A DNA stretch of 64,000 bases from JAPPLB01 sp965208945 (GCA_965208945.1 OZ242366.1:4030001-4094000); one strand, 5' to 3'. Shown: positions 51,007 through 59,051, counted from the stretch's first letter. Translations and numbers: made by a program. Notes: generated from the sequence alone by a model not told the origin.

Positions 51007-51612
51007 ATGCGTCTTTTTGCAGCTCTTGAACTGGACACCAAAGTCATTGCGAATCTCACCGAGTTGGTGCACCGCCTCCGACCCTGCGGAGCGATTTACT
51101 GGAGCCATCCTCAGAGCATGCATCTCACGTTGAAATATATCGGCGACTGGGCAGTGCACCGGGTGGACGTACTCGTGCAGGCCCTGCAGCGTGTCAATGT
51201 GCCGCCTTCCCTCAGCGTGCCTCTGGCAGGTTTGGGCTTCTTCCCCAACCCCCGGAACCCGAGAGTCTTCTGGGCCGGCGCCGAGAATACACCGGCGCTC
51301 CGCCGATTGGCGAGCAGTGTAGACAGCGAGTTGCAGATGCTTGGCATCGCTCCGGAAATCCGTCCGTATTTCCCACACCTCACACTCGGACGCGTCGTCG
51401 AGGGCGCCCAACTTGACGAGTTGTACCGGAGCGTCGAAGATCTGCCGAGCCGCGAGTTCGGAGCCATCTCGCCGGACCGCTTCGTGCTGTTCGAAAGCAC
51501 GTTGGCGAACGGCGGGTCGATGTATCGAAAAGTGGCTGAGTTCCCGTTCACCAACGGCGCTACCCCGGTTGACGAGCCCGAGACCGTCCAGCCGGTCGGA
51601 GCCGGCAGGTAG
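51007..51612 (+). CDS. thpR: RNA 2',3'-cyclic phosphodiesterase
   Basis: A 201-residue 2H phosphoesterase. The N-terminus MRLFAALELD is typical. Two HxT motifs are present: HLTL at 39-42 in MHLTLKYIG and HLTL at 124-127 in FPHLTLGRV, as the family requires. SLSVPLAGLGFFPNPRNPRVFW and RFVLFESTL are further landmarks. It hydrolyses 2',3'-cyclic phosphate ends of RNA. The last 20 or so residues (NGATPVDEPETV) extend beyond the usual C-terminus. It starts 43 bases after the small Ig-like gene. Confidence 0.92.
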   Translation: MRLFAALELDTKVIANLTELVHRLRPCGAIYWSHPQSMHLTLKYIGDWAVHRVDVLVQALQRVNVPPSLSVPLAGLGFFPNPRNPRVFWAGAENTPALRRLASSVDSELQMLGIAPEIRPYFPHLTLGRVVEGAQLDELYRSVEDLPSREFGAISPDRFVLFESTLANGGSMYRKVAEFPFTNGATPVDEPETVQPVGAGR

Positions 51613-51986
51613 TAGAACTCCCACGCCATATCCATCTCCACCTTGAACCGGGCCGGGTCGGATGAATACCCTCGTGTTGTCAGAGTATTGCCGGTCGATG
51701 GGTGCGAAGTCCTGACGCTCCGGGCCACGGGAACGGTTAGCCGGGCCGTAGCGAGAAGGGAGCGAGGGGACTGCTGTACGAGAGAAAATCGTGATACCCA
51801 AGAGAATTTCTCCGATCGGCATAGGTGGCCGGCGAACTTCTATTGCAAGCACACTGCGACGAAGCGCAACGGTAGCTCGTCGAACCGGCGGTCAGTTTCG
51901 ACGAGGATCCGAAATGGAAAACGGAAACGCAGGATCAAGTTGTACGTCGCGGGTTGTTCCGAAACGGAAACGCGTGCCGGGAGAAC
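51613..51986. other. Intergenic stretch without clear gene
   Basis: About 370 bp. A minus-strand frame encodes a segment with YSSDPARFKVEMDMAWEFYY that looks somewhat protein-like, but it runs into the thpR antisense and has no start or motif; a decayed gene fragment is possible. No other structure was seen. Confidence 0.35.
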
Positions 51987-52171
51987 CTAGCCTGCATTTC
52001 TCACCACCCGACGGCCGAAGCACACGATACGGCCGCCAGGACTTCGTTGCGCTTGCTTGCCGTGCTCAACGTACTGATCAAGTACGCCTGCGCGCGTCAA
52101 GCGGCTCGCGCCTCGTCCTGACAGCCCTCTCACGCACTTCGCCTCGCCACGTGGTGAGAAATGCAGGCTAG
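51987..52171. repeat. Family A element, short form, CTAG/CTAG
   Basis: A 185-bp copy with CTAG at 51987-51990 and 52168-52171. Its right edge lies 16 bases before the ATG of the sialidase gene, immediately before that gene's Shine-Dalgarno (CAGGAGG). The element therefore occupies the position of the 5' leader or promoter. Confidence 0.93.
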
Positions 52172-52186
52172 GATCCAGGAGGCGAC

Positions 52187-53443
52187 ATGACGAGTTCAAG
52201 CAAACACATCTGTAGCGCAGTTGCATTCATCATGCTGACGGCTTCGTGCTCGCATTTCCAGGCGGGCACGGAATTCACTGCGTTATCGGTACCGTTCGTT
52301 GCTCCGAAGGGAAGCTATGTCACGCAACAGGACCGTTATCACACGTTTCGAATTCCAGGCATGATCGTCTCGCCAGACGGTTCGATACTGCTTTTTGCCG
52401 AGGGGCGCCGAGGAGAGGGCAGCGACCCGAGGCGCGATGAGAACGCACCGATCGATCTGGTCATGCGACGAAGCACCGATAACGGCCGAACCTGGGAGCC
52501 CATGGTGGTCATGGATTCCGGTTATCGTCCTGACGGCGGCCTGGTCGATTTCGCCGACCCGACTCCGGTGCTTGACGCGACGACCGGCACCGTATTCCTG
52601 TTCTACGGACAGTGGCCGGACATTGCTCCGATTACCGTCGCCTACGGGCAGAGCTCCGACCCCGACGACGGCAACCATGTCGTTTGGGTCCGATCGAGCA
52701 GCGACAACGGCAAAACGTGGTCGGACCGCAAGCAAATCGTGTATCCGGACGAACCCCACGAGACGAGCGACGGGCTCTATTGGAGACAGGCTGAACCCGG
52801 TCCGGGCAACGGCATCCAACTCCGATGGCAGGACGAATCGGGCGCACCTAATGGCCGACTGATCGTTCCGGCCAAGCGAAGCGGCTCAAAAACTCCGAAT
52901 GGAGAAGTTACAGTCGAGCCGTTCGTCTATTACTCCGATGACCACGGCAAGACCTGGCGTGTCGGCAACGTCACACCGGGACCGGACGCCAACGAGGATG
53001 AAGTTGTCGAACTGACCGACGGCAGCGTACTACTGGATGCCCGGCAGAACAGTGGTGATTTCAGGCGGCGCCATCTGAGCACGGACGGCGGCGTCACGTG
53101 GGGATCTGATCGACCGGATGACATACCCATCACGGCGGTAGACGGCTCACTGGCACGCTATTCCGCCGTACGCAGCATGCATGACCGGGATCGACTGCTT
53201 TTCTCCGGCCCGCAGGGCGAAGGTGGCCTCAACCGCAACAATATCACGGTCTGGACGAGCTACGACGAGGGAAAGACCTTCACGAATCCGGTTCAGTTCA
53301 ACACCGGGTTTGCAGCCTACTCCGTAATGCAACGCTTGTCTGACGGCACGATCGGCATGGTAGTCGAAACCGCGAAAGACGAGGGCGTCCGATACGGCGA
53401 GATCACGTTCTACCGTTTCGACATCGCTGAATTGGAGAACTAG
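52187..53443 (+). CDS. Sialidase-family lipoprotein (exo-alpha-sialidase-like)
   Basis: A 418-residue secreted protein; the signal has a lipobox (LTASC). It shows a six-bladed sialidase propeller: the Arg-containing FRIP motif in HTFRIPGMIV and five Asp-box motifs, STDNGRTW, SSDNGKTW, SDDHGKTW, STDGGVTW and SYDEGKTF. The NEDEVVELTDGSVLL-DARQNSGD-RR region corresponds to the catalytic Glu/Arg segment, and the DGSLARYSA region is where the nucleophilic Tyr should lie. Such proteins can act on sialic acid or on other glycosides. It lies between two family A elements; its stop TAG is in the CTAG of the second. Confidence 0.88.
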   Translation: MTSSSKHICSAVAFIMLTASCSHFQAGTEFTALSVPFVAPKGSYVTQQDRYHTFRIPGMIVSPDGSILLFAEGRRGEGSDPRRDENAPIDLVMRRSTDNGRTWEPMVVMDSGYRPDGGLVDFADPTPVLDATTGTVFLFYGQWPDIAPITVAYGQSSDPDDGNHVVWVRSSSDNGKTWSDRKQIVYPDEPHETSDGLYWRQAEPGPGNGIQLRWQDESGAPNGRLIVPAKRSGSKTPNGEVTVEPFVYYSDDHGKTWRVGNVTPGPDANEDEVVELTDGSVLLDARQNSGDFRRRHLSTDGGVTWGSDRPDDIPITAVDGSLARYSAVRSMHDRDRLLFSGPQGEGGLNRNNITVWTSYDEGKTFTNPVQFNTGFAAYSVMQRLSDGTIGMVVETAKDEGVRYGEITFYRFDIAELEN

Positions 53444-53648
53444 CCTGCATGTCTCACCACCCGACGGTCGAAGCACGCGATACGACCGCCAGGACTTCGT
53501 TGCGCTTGCTTGCCGTGCTCAACGTACTGTTCAAGTACGCCTGCGCGCGCCAAGCGGCTCGCGCCTTTTTCCTCCGCCCGGCTTGCGCCTAGTCCTGACG
53601 GCCCTCTCACCCACTTCGCCTCGCCACGTGGTGAGAAATGCAGGCTAG
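53440..53648. repeat. Family A element, long form, CTAG/CTAG
   Basis: A 209-bp copy with CTAG at 53440-53443 and 53645-53648. The left end has one change (CCTGCATGTCTCACC). The left CTAG contains the stop of the sialidase gene. Confidence 0.93.
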
Positions 53649-53812
53649 GACAGGGACTGATCGGACGCAGCGAGGAAAGCTGGGGCAATCGGTTCCCTCT
53701 ATCGATCGGGCGGCCGCCGCTCTCAGAAGTCAAATCAGGCGTCACAGTACGGATCGCGCACACGCTTTGAGGCCGGATCGGACATGATTTGCTAGAAAGT
53801 AGATCAACCGCC

Positions 53813-54736
53813 ATGACAATTCGCGAAATCCATCAATCCGGTCCATATCGGTATACCTACTCGCCGTTTCATCCGCCCATCGCCACGGTCGAGCCGGGTG
53901 AGACGGTAGCGATTCACACCGTTGACGCTTTCGAGAACAAGATGACACCCGAGGTGGGGCATTTTGCCGATGTCTGCACCTACCCTTTCTTGAATCCGCA
54001 AACCGGACCGATCGTCGTCAATGGAGCCGAGCCCGGCGACACGCTCGCCGTCAGGATCCACGAAATCATTCCAACCCGCAACCACGCCATAACGGGTACG
54101 ATTCCGTACTTTGGCGGCCTTACATCCACGAAGCTCGACCCGACATTGCAGCCGCCGCTGGAGGAGCAATGGCTGTACCTGCCTATCGACGACGCGGGTA
54201 TTCACTTCGACACGCAGAGGGTGATCCCCTATGAGCCGTTCCTGGGCACGATGGGCGTCGCACCGGAGATTGAAGCCGTCAATGCGCTGACGCCCGACTA
54301 CTACGGCGGCAACATGGACTGCGTGGAGACACGGCCCGGCAATGAAGTGTGGTTCCCCGTCCACGTCGACGGCGCACACTTCTTCACCGGCGACGCTCAC
54401 GCCAGCCAGGGCGACGGGGAGCTCACAGGCGTGGCTCTGGAGATTCCGGCCCGCGTAACGGTGTCGTTCGAGGTGAAGAAAGGGTATGGCGTCAAATGGC
54501 CCCGCATCGTGAGCCGTGATTTTCTGATGGTTGCGGGCAGCGCTCGCCCTCTGGAGGCGGCTGCCCGAATCGCCTGGGTCGAGCTGATCGACTGGATGGT
54601 GAACGACTACGGCTTCGACCGCATGAAGGCCTACCATCTGCTCGGACAGGTAGGACAAATGCGCCTCGGCAACATGGTCGATCCGAAATACACGATGGTC
54701 GCCAAATGCCCTCGGCGCTACCTCGACCGCCTCTGA
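53813..54736 (+). CDS. Acetamidase/formamidase-family protein
   Basis: A 307-residue amidohydrolase of the FmdA/AmdA family, which hydrolyses formamide, acetamide or related short amides to ammonia and acid. Landmarks are TVEPGETVAIHTVDAFENK, NPQTGPIVVNGAEPGDTLAVRI, the central DYYGGNMDC segment, DGAHFFTGDAHASQGDGELTGVALE (metal/active-site region) and a C-terminal YHLLGQVGQMRLGNMVDPKYTM. The N-terminus MTIREIHQSG at 53813 fits homologues better than the upstream in-frame ATG. It follows the sialidase gene by about 370 bp with a family A element between. Confidence 0.93.
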   Translation: MTIREIHQSGPYRYTYSPFHPPIATVEPGETVAIHTVDAFENKMTPEVGHFADVCTYPFLNPQTGPIVVNGAEPGDTLAVRIHEIIPTRNHAITGTIPYFGGLTSTKLDPTLQPPLEEQWLYLPIDDAGIHFDTQRVIPYEPFLGTMGVAPEIEAVNALTPDYYGGNMDCVETRPGNEVWFPVHVDGAHFFTGDAHASQGDGELTGVALEIPARVTVSFEVKKGYGVKWPRIVSRDFLMVAGSARPLEAAARIAWVELIDWMVNDYGFDRMKAYHLLGQVGQMRLGNMVDPKYTMVAKCPRRYLDRL

Positions 54737-54775
54737 TTTTGATCAGGCAGCATCCCCACGAACGGATTGGCCTGG

Positions 54776-55175
54776 CAGCCCGTGGCAAAAGTCACGCGGG
54801 CGGCGTTACGCGCTGGGGCCGATTGCGTAACGGGTGGCCGCTTCAGGAACACAGTGACACACTCGCTGTACAGCTAGCCTGCATTTCTCACCACCCGACG
54901 GTCGAAGCACACGATACGACCGCCAGGACTTCGTTGCGCTTGCTTGCCGTGCTCAACGTACCGTTCAAGTACGCCTGTGCGCGCCAAGCGGCTCGCGCCT
55001 TTTTCCTCCGCCCGGCTTGCGCCTAGTCCTGACGGCCCTCTCACCCACTTCGCCTCGCCACGTAGTGAGAAATGCAGGCTAAGACCGTCGGCTTTGTCGT
55101 TCGCTTTTTCCTTCGCGAGGAGGAGATCACTTGGATCGGAGGTCCTCCTCACTCCGCGCCGAGGATCAAGGGCTT
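54776..55175. repeat. Family B element, split by a family A insertion
   Basis: The left portion (CAGCCCGTGGCAAAAGTCACG, 54776 on) and the right portion (GACCGTCGGCTTTGTCGTTC, then GGAGGAGATCACTTGG and CCTCCTCACTCCGCGCC) are colinear with the intact copy, though the segment beside the insertion is diverged and the extreme right end is lost. A family A element occupies 54874-55082. This and the following DUF1501 gene are separated by a few bases. Confidence 0.75.
54874..55082. repeat. Family A element, long form, nested in family B, CTAG/CTAA
   Basis: A 209-bp copy; the right arm has one change (CACGTAGTGAG). The flanks are CTAG on the left and CTAA on the right. Its neighbours on both sides are parts of one family B element. 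Confidence 0.9.
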
Positions 55176-55180
55176 TCACA

Positions 55181-56650
55181 TCAGGCCAACAACTTGTGAA
55201 CGACGTTGCCGCCGACATCCGTCAGGCGGAAGTCGCGTCCTTGAAACTTGAACGTAAGCTTCTCGTGGTCCAGGCCGAGTAGATGCAAGATCGTGGCTTG
55301 CACGTCATGAACCGGGGTAACATCCTCTACGGCATTGAAGCCGAAGTCGTCGGTGGCGCCGATCTGCTGGCCGGGTTTGATGCCGCCTCCGGCGAACCAC
55401 ATCGTGAAGGATTCGATGTGATGATTGCGGCCGACCGTGGCACGGAGTTGGCCCATCGGCGTACGGCCGAACTCTCCTCCCCACACGACCAATGTGTCGT
55501 CCAACAGTCCGCGCTGCTTGAGATCGTTGATCAGAGCCGCGCAGCCCTGATCGATTTCTTTCGTGATGTTATCGAGACCTTCGTTAAGGTTATTGTTGCC
55601 GCCGCCGTGATGATCCCAGTCAGTGTGGTAGAGCTGCACGAAACGAACACCGCGCTCAACAAGACGCCGCGCCAGCAAGCAGTTGTTCGCGAACGACTTG
55701 GCTCCCGGTTCGGCTCCATACAGATCTAGAGTTTTCCTGCTTTCGCTGGAGAAGTCGATCAGTTCCGGTCCGCTCGTTTGCATGCGGTAGGCCATTTCAT
55801 ACGACGAAATGCGGGTAGCGATCTCAAAATCACCCGTCTCTTCGAGATGCTGCAGGTTGAGTTGGCGGATCGTATCGAGGGTTCGTTTCTGCCGGCTTGT
55901 GCTGACACCCTTGGGATTCGAAAGATTCAGGATCGGATCGCCGTTGCTTTGAAACGGCACGCCCTGGTGAGTGGTCGGCAGAAATCCACTGCCCCAATTG
56001 AGAGCGCCGCCACGGGGACCGCGGGTCCCGGATTGCAGAACGACAAAGCCCGGCAGCTCCTCAGACTCGCTCCCCAATCCGTAGGTCACCCATGCCCCCA
56101 TGCTGGGATGCCCAAAACGGGATGAGCCTGTATTGGCGTAAATCTTCGCTGGCGCGTGGTTAAAATTCTCCGCCTTGACGGTCGAGATGAAGGACAGATC
56201 GTCAACTACCTGCGCCGTGTAGGGCAGGCACTCGGAGACGTAGCGGCCCGACTCGCCGTAACGCTTGAACGAGCGCTTCGTGCCCAATAGCTGCATGGGC
56301 TCTTTTTCGAAGCTCTCCATGAAGGCGAAGCGTTTGCCTTCGAGGAACGACTTCGGGATCGGCTTGCCGTCGTACTCCTGCAGCGCGGGTTTGTAGTCAA
56401 AGAGTTCGAATTGACTGGGACCTCCGGCCATGAAGAGGTAAATGACGCTCTTCGCTCGAGGGCTGAAATGCGGTTTTTTGGGCGCCAGAGGATTCCTGAC
56501 CTCCGGAAGCTCGGCTGCCGAGGCGTTCCCGCGCCGAGACAATGGCGGATACAGCAAAGACGTAAGGGCGACTTGTCCCAGTCCTACAAAACACTTCTGA
56601 AAAAAGTGACGGCGGGTGTCGGTTAGTAGCAGAGTGTCATGGGGAGGCAT
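55181..56650 (-). CDS. DUF1501 (sulfatase-like) exported protein
   Basis: A 489-residue protein with a Tat-like N-terminus (DTRRHFFQKCFVGLGQVAL). DUF1501 landmarks are KSVIYLFMAGGPSQFELFDYKPAL, LPYTAQVVDDLSFI, NHAPAKIYANTGSSRFGHPSMGAWVTYGLG, VRFVQLYHTDWDHHGG and VVWGGEFGRTPM. The fold is alkaline-phosphatase/sulfatase-like. In Planctomycetes and Acidobacteria it is usually encoded beside a DUF1549/DUF1553 partner. Here no such partner is adjacent; one is 55 kb away. The function is unproven. Confidence 0.93.
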   Translation of the reverse strand: MPPHDTLLLTDTRRHFFQKCFVGLGQVALTSLLYPPLSRRGNASAAELPEVRNPLAPKKPHFSPRAKSVIYLFMAGGPSQFELFDYKPALQEYDGKPIPKSFLEGKRFAFMESFEKEPMQLLGTKRSFKRYGESGRYVSECLPYTAQVVDDLSFISTVKAENFNHAPAKIYANTGSSRFGHPSMGAWVTYGLGSESEELPGFVVLQSGTRGPRGGALNWGSGFLPTTHQGVPFQSNGDPILNLSNPKGVSTSRQKRTLDTIRQLNLQHLEETGDFEIATRISSYEMAYRMQTSGPELIDFSSESRKTLDLYGAEPGAKSFANNCLLARRLVERGVRFVQLYHTDWDHHGGGNNNLNEGLDNITKEIDQGCAALINDLKQRGLLDDTLVVWGGEFGRTPMGQLRATVGRNHHIESFTMWFAGGGIKPGQQIGATDDFGFNAVEDVTPVHDVQATILHLLGLDHEKLTFKFQGRDFRLTDVGGNVVHKLLA

Positions 56651-56787
56651 GGCGGTACCTTCGAGATGGAGGCGCGGTGACTACCTGTTCTCATCCAATA
56701 TTCAGGTTCGGACCTCCGGCTGTTTCAATGGTATACCTCGACGTGCTGTTGTGGGAAGCGCTTTCTCCGGTCTGTGCTGTTATCCGA

Positions 56788-57810
56788 CTAGAGACTGGCG
56801 GCGGGAAGTTCTTCGAGGCCTTTGAGGAGAGTGGCTTCGATTTCCTTATTGACGCCCCCTTCGTAGATTTCGCGGGCAACCCGGATGGCGTTCTTGATGG
56901 CGTGGGCGTTCGAGCGACCGTGGCAGATGACGCAGACGCCTTTGACGCCGAGGAGGGGAGCGCCGCCGTATTCGGTGTAGTCCACTCGCTTGCGGAAGTC
57001 CTCGAAGGCTCCGCGCGAAAGCGCATAGCCGAGTTGGCGGGTGAGATTGGCTTCGAGTGACTCGCGGAGCAGGGATTTGACAGTATTTACGAGCCCTTCG
57101 CTGACCTTGAGCGCAACATTGCCGATGAAGCCGTCGCAGACGATGACGTCGGCATGTCCGCTGTAGAGGTCCTGGCCTTCGACATTGCCGATAAAGTTGA
57201 TGGGGAGTTGCTTGAGCAGCGGAGTCGCTTCGCGGGTGAGTTCGTTGCCCTTATGTTCTTCCTCGCCGATCGACAGGATACCGATGCGGGGATTTTCCCG
57301 GTGACAGACGACACGGGAGTAGGCCGCGCCCATGATGGCGAAGTCGGTCAGCATTTCCGGTGCGCAGTCCACGTTCGCACCAACGTCGATCAGGACGGCC
57401 AGAGTTCCCTTCAAGGTGGGGAAGACCTGTGCGATAGCCGGTCGATGGACACCAGGGAGGACGCCCATGACAACCTTCGATATGGCCATTGTGGCGCCGG
57501 TGTTCCCGGCAGAAATCAGTCCCTGGGCATGACCGTCGCGCACTAACCCAGCGGCGACCCGTATCGAGCTATCCTTTGCACGGACGGCCTTGCCGGCGAC
57601 ATCGGACATCGAGATCACTTCACTGGCGTGAGCAATCTCGATCGGCAGCAGGGCGGCTTCTTCGTGTTGGGCGAGTTCGCGCCTCAGCACATTCTTACGG
57701 CCGACGAGAATGATGCCGAGACCGTATTCGCGGGCGGCCTGGACAGCTCCCTCGACTTCAACGCGGGGTGCCTGATCTCCGCCCATTGCATCGAGGGCAA
57801 TCTTGAGCAT
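56788..57810 (-). CDS. plsX: Phosphate acyltransferase PlsX
   Basis: PlsX makes acyl-phosphate from acyl-ACP for phospholipid synthesis. The 340 residues start with KIALDAMGGDQAPRVEVEGA, the family signature. They continue with MSDVAGKAVRAKDSSIRVAAGLV, GLISAGNTGATMA, LIDVGANVDCAPEMLTDFA and VCDGFIGNVALKVSEGLV, and end with GRSNAHAIKNAIRVA. It is the third gene of the conserved yceD-rpmF-plsX order, with 129 bp between rpmF and plsX. Confidence 0.97.
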   Translation of the reverse strand: MLKIALDAMGGDQAPRVEVEGAVQAAREYGLGIILVGRKNVLRRELAQHEEAALLPIEIAHASEVISMSDVAGKAVRAKDSSIRVAAGLVRDGHAQGLISAGNTGATMAISKVVMGVLPGVHRPAIAQVFPTLKGTLAVLIDVGANVDCAPEMLTDFAIMGAAYSRVVCHRENPRIGILSIGEEEHKGNELTREATPLLKQLPINFIGNVEGQDLYSGHADVIVCDGFIGNVALKVSEGLVNTVKSLLRESLEANLTRQLGYALSRGAFEDFRKRVDYTEYGGAPLLGVKGVCVICHGRSNAHAIKNAIRVAREIYEGGVNKEIEATLLKGLEELPAASL

Positions 57811-57939
57811 CGGTTTCTCGAGCGTGAAAGGAGGGAGCGTAACGATGACGGTATTGTGCCACCCTCGTCAAAACGCGGTCAAGCAAAACCTCAGATGGCA
57901 ACGAAACCGTTGCGCGGGACCGTGCGGGACATGTGTCGA

Positions 57940-58122
57940 CTACTCGGTCTCGACCTCGACGACTTCCCGGCCGCGGTATTGGCCGCACTCCGGGCAGACG
58001 CGATGAGGTGATTGCTGGGCGCCGCAGCTCGGACAGAGGCTCTGCGCAGTGCGTTTGAGGTGGTTGTGAGCCCGGCGCTTATGCGTGCGAGCCTTGGAAT
58101 GGCGTCGTTTCGGATTGGGCAT
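57940..58122 (-). CDS. rpmF: 50S ribosomal protein L32
   Basis: A 60-residue ribosomal protein. It begins MPNPKRRHSKARTHKRRAH, the standard L32 N-terminus, and has a CxxC/CxxC zinc ribbon (CPSCG and CPECG). The start at 58122 is fixed by MPNPKRR. It lies 8 bases after yceD, as in many bacteria, so the two are co-transcribed. Confidence 0.96.
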   Translation of the reverse strand: MPNPKRRHSKARTHKRRAHNHLKRTAQSLCPSCGAQQSPHRVCPECGQYRGREVVEVETE

Positions 58123-58130
58123 GACGTTCC

Positions 58131-58670
58131 CTATGATTTCATCTTCGATCGAAACTTCCGTAGAACATCCCAACGGGGATCGACAAATTTTTCTTCGCAA
58201 CGGCAATCCGCCGAGTCGCTGCTGGCGCCGCAACGGGGACAGATTCCCGGGCAGTTCTCGTCACAGAGGGCTTGCATCGGCAGCCATAGCAAGAGTTGCT
58301 CGCGAATCACGTCTCCCAACTCGATACCGCGTCCTTCGTAGAACCCCAGATCCATGTCGTCCCGTTCGATCCGAATCTCCTCGGAGCAGGCAATCATCGC
58401 CATCGGGTAGTAGAACAGGTCGAAGTTCTCGCGAAGAGCCTTGGACACGGGCTCCAAGCAGCGGGCGCAAATGCCACCGGCCTCTCCCTCGATTCTCCCG
58501 CGGACACGAATCGTGCGGGAGCCTGACCGGTCAAGCAACTCAGCCGCACCCGCAGCGTGCAACTCCCCGCTCTGCCGCCAATCGCTATCGGCGAGGACGA
58601 TGGCGCCGGGAGCGAAGCGGCTATCGAAGAGGACCTGTCGACGCTCAAGCTCTAGGACTTCAATGAACAC
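58131..58670 (-). CDS. YceD family (DUF177) protein
   Basis: A 179-residue DUF177 protein, associated with 23S rRNA/ribosomal-protein processing. Landmarks are IRVRGRIEGEAGGICARCLEPVSK (CxRC-type site), DLGFYEGRGIELGDVIREQLLLWLPM, and a C-terminal zinc-like pair in CDENCPGICPRCG. GTG 58670 is preferred as start: GAGG lies 8 bases upstream, and a perfect TATAAT sits where the alternative ATG 58706 would be. The open frame is longer, but its upstream part is antisense-like. It leads the yceD-rpmF-plsX operon. Confidence 0.9.
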   Translation of the reverse strand: MFIEVLELERRQVLFDSRFAPGAIVLADSDWRQSGELHAAGAAELLDRSGSRTIRVRGRIEGEAGGICARCLEPVSKALRENFDLFYYPMAMIACSEEIRIERDDMDLGFYEGRGIELGDVIREQLLLWLPMQALCDENCPGICPRCGASSDSADCRCEEKFVDPRWDVLRKFRSKMKS

Positions 58671-58704
58671 GGTTCCAGCCTCGCGAAAGGCCGCACCACA
58701 AACC

Positions 58705-58731
58705 ATTATACCCGACGGGTTACAGCGGCAA
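58705..58731 (-). promoter_or_regulatory. Promoter of yceD-rpmF-plsX
   Basis: A perfect -10 hexamer TATAAT (minus strand, 58710-58705) with a weaker TTGCCG 15 bases upstream (58731-58726). The predicted transcript would start near 58697, about 27 bases before the GTG start of yceD. The -35 spacing is short, so confidence is limited. Confidence 0.5.
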
Positions 58732-58749
58732 CGGAAGACCCGAAATGCA

Positions 58750-58789
58750 CTGCGCCGGCGGGAAGAGGAGATCTTCGCCGCCGGCGCAG
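58750..58789. other. Large GC-rich hairpin in the divergent intergenic region
   Basis: CTGCGCCGGCGG (58750-58761) is the perfect complement of CCGCCGGCGCAG (58778-58789), and the inner bases GAAGA/TCTTC extend the stem to about 17 pairs around GGAG. It lies just upstream of the yceD promoter and well before the sigma-factor gene, which is divergent. It is not at the 3' end of any gene, so it is not an ordinary terminator. Confidence 0.55.
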
Positions 58790-59021
58790 GTGGGTTCGTG
58801 TGTGGGAAGAGCCGAGGTTTACCAGAACGCAGTGTGATTCGGGACACGTCGCGGTTCAGGAATTACCTCAACCGCTCTGGTTCACCTCTCATCTACAATC
58901 AAGACGAACGAACAATGATTTTTTTCGGCAGGAACGTGCGAGAACTGCGAGCAACCTCGCATGAACGGGGCTTGGGGAGGCTTAAACTGTTGTTGCACAG
59001 GGCTTTTTCGTGATGCTCAAA

Positions 59022-59051
59022 TTGACAGTGATCTGCTGGAAAGACGAAAAT
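59022..59051 (+). promoter_or_regulatory. Possible promoter before the sigma-factor gene
   Basis: A perfect TTGACA (59022-59027) followed after 18 bases by GAAAAT (59046-59051), four of six matches to TATAAT. It would give a leader of about 65 bases before the GTG start at 59124. An ECF-type self-regulated promoter is equally possible and not recognised. Confidence 0.35.

Noticed and set aside
51613..51760. Minus-strand gene fragment with YSSDPARFKVEMDMAWEFYY
   Set aside because: It looks slightly protein-like, but there is no start, no motif and no homologous part elsewhere in the window, so it is not called as a pseudogene.
2042..55082. Many short, very similar open frames within the repeats, such as those beginning MPCSTYCSSTPARAKRLAP or containing RGPSGRGASRLARAG
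   Set aside because: They arise because every family A copy can be read in several frames. They start or stop at arbitrary points, exist on both strands, and differ by frame-breaking changes between the long and short forms. No protein is supported.
2042..55082. CRISPR array from recurring sequence
   Set aside because: The copies are 185-300 bp, spaced by whole genes at irregular distances, and have inverted ends. There are no short regularly spaced repeats and no cas genes.
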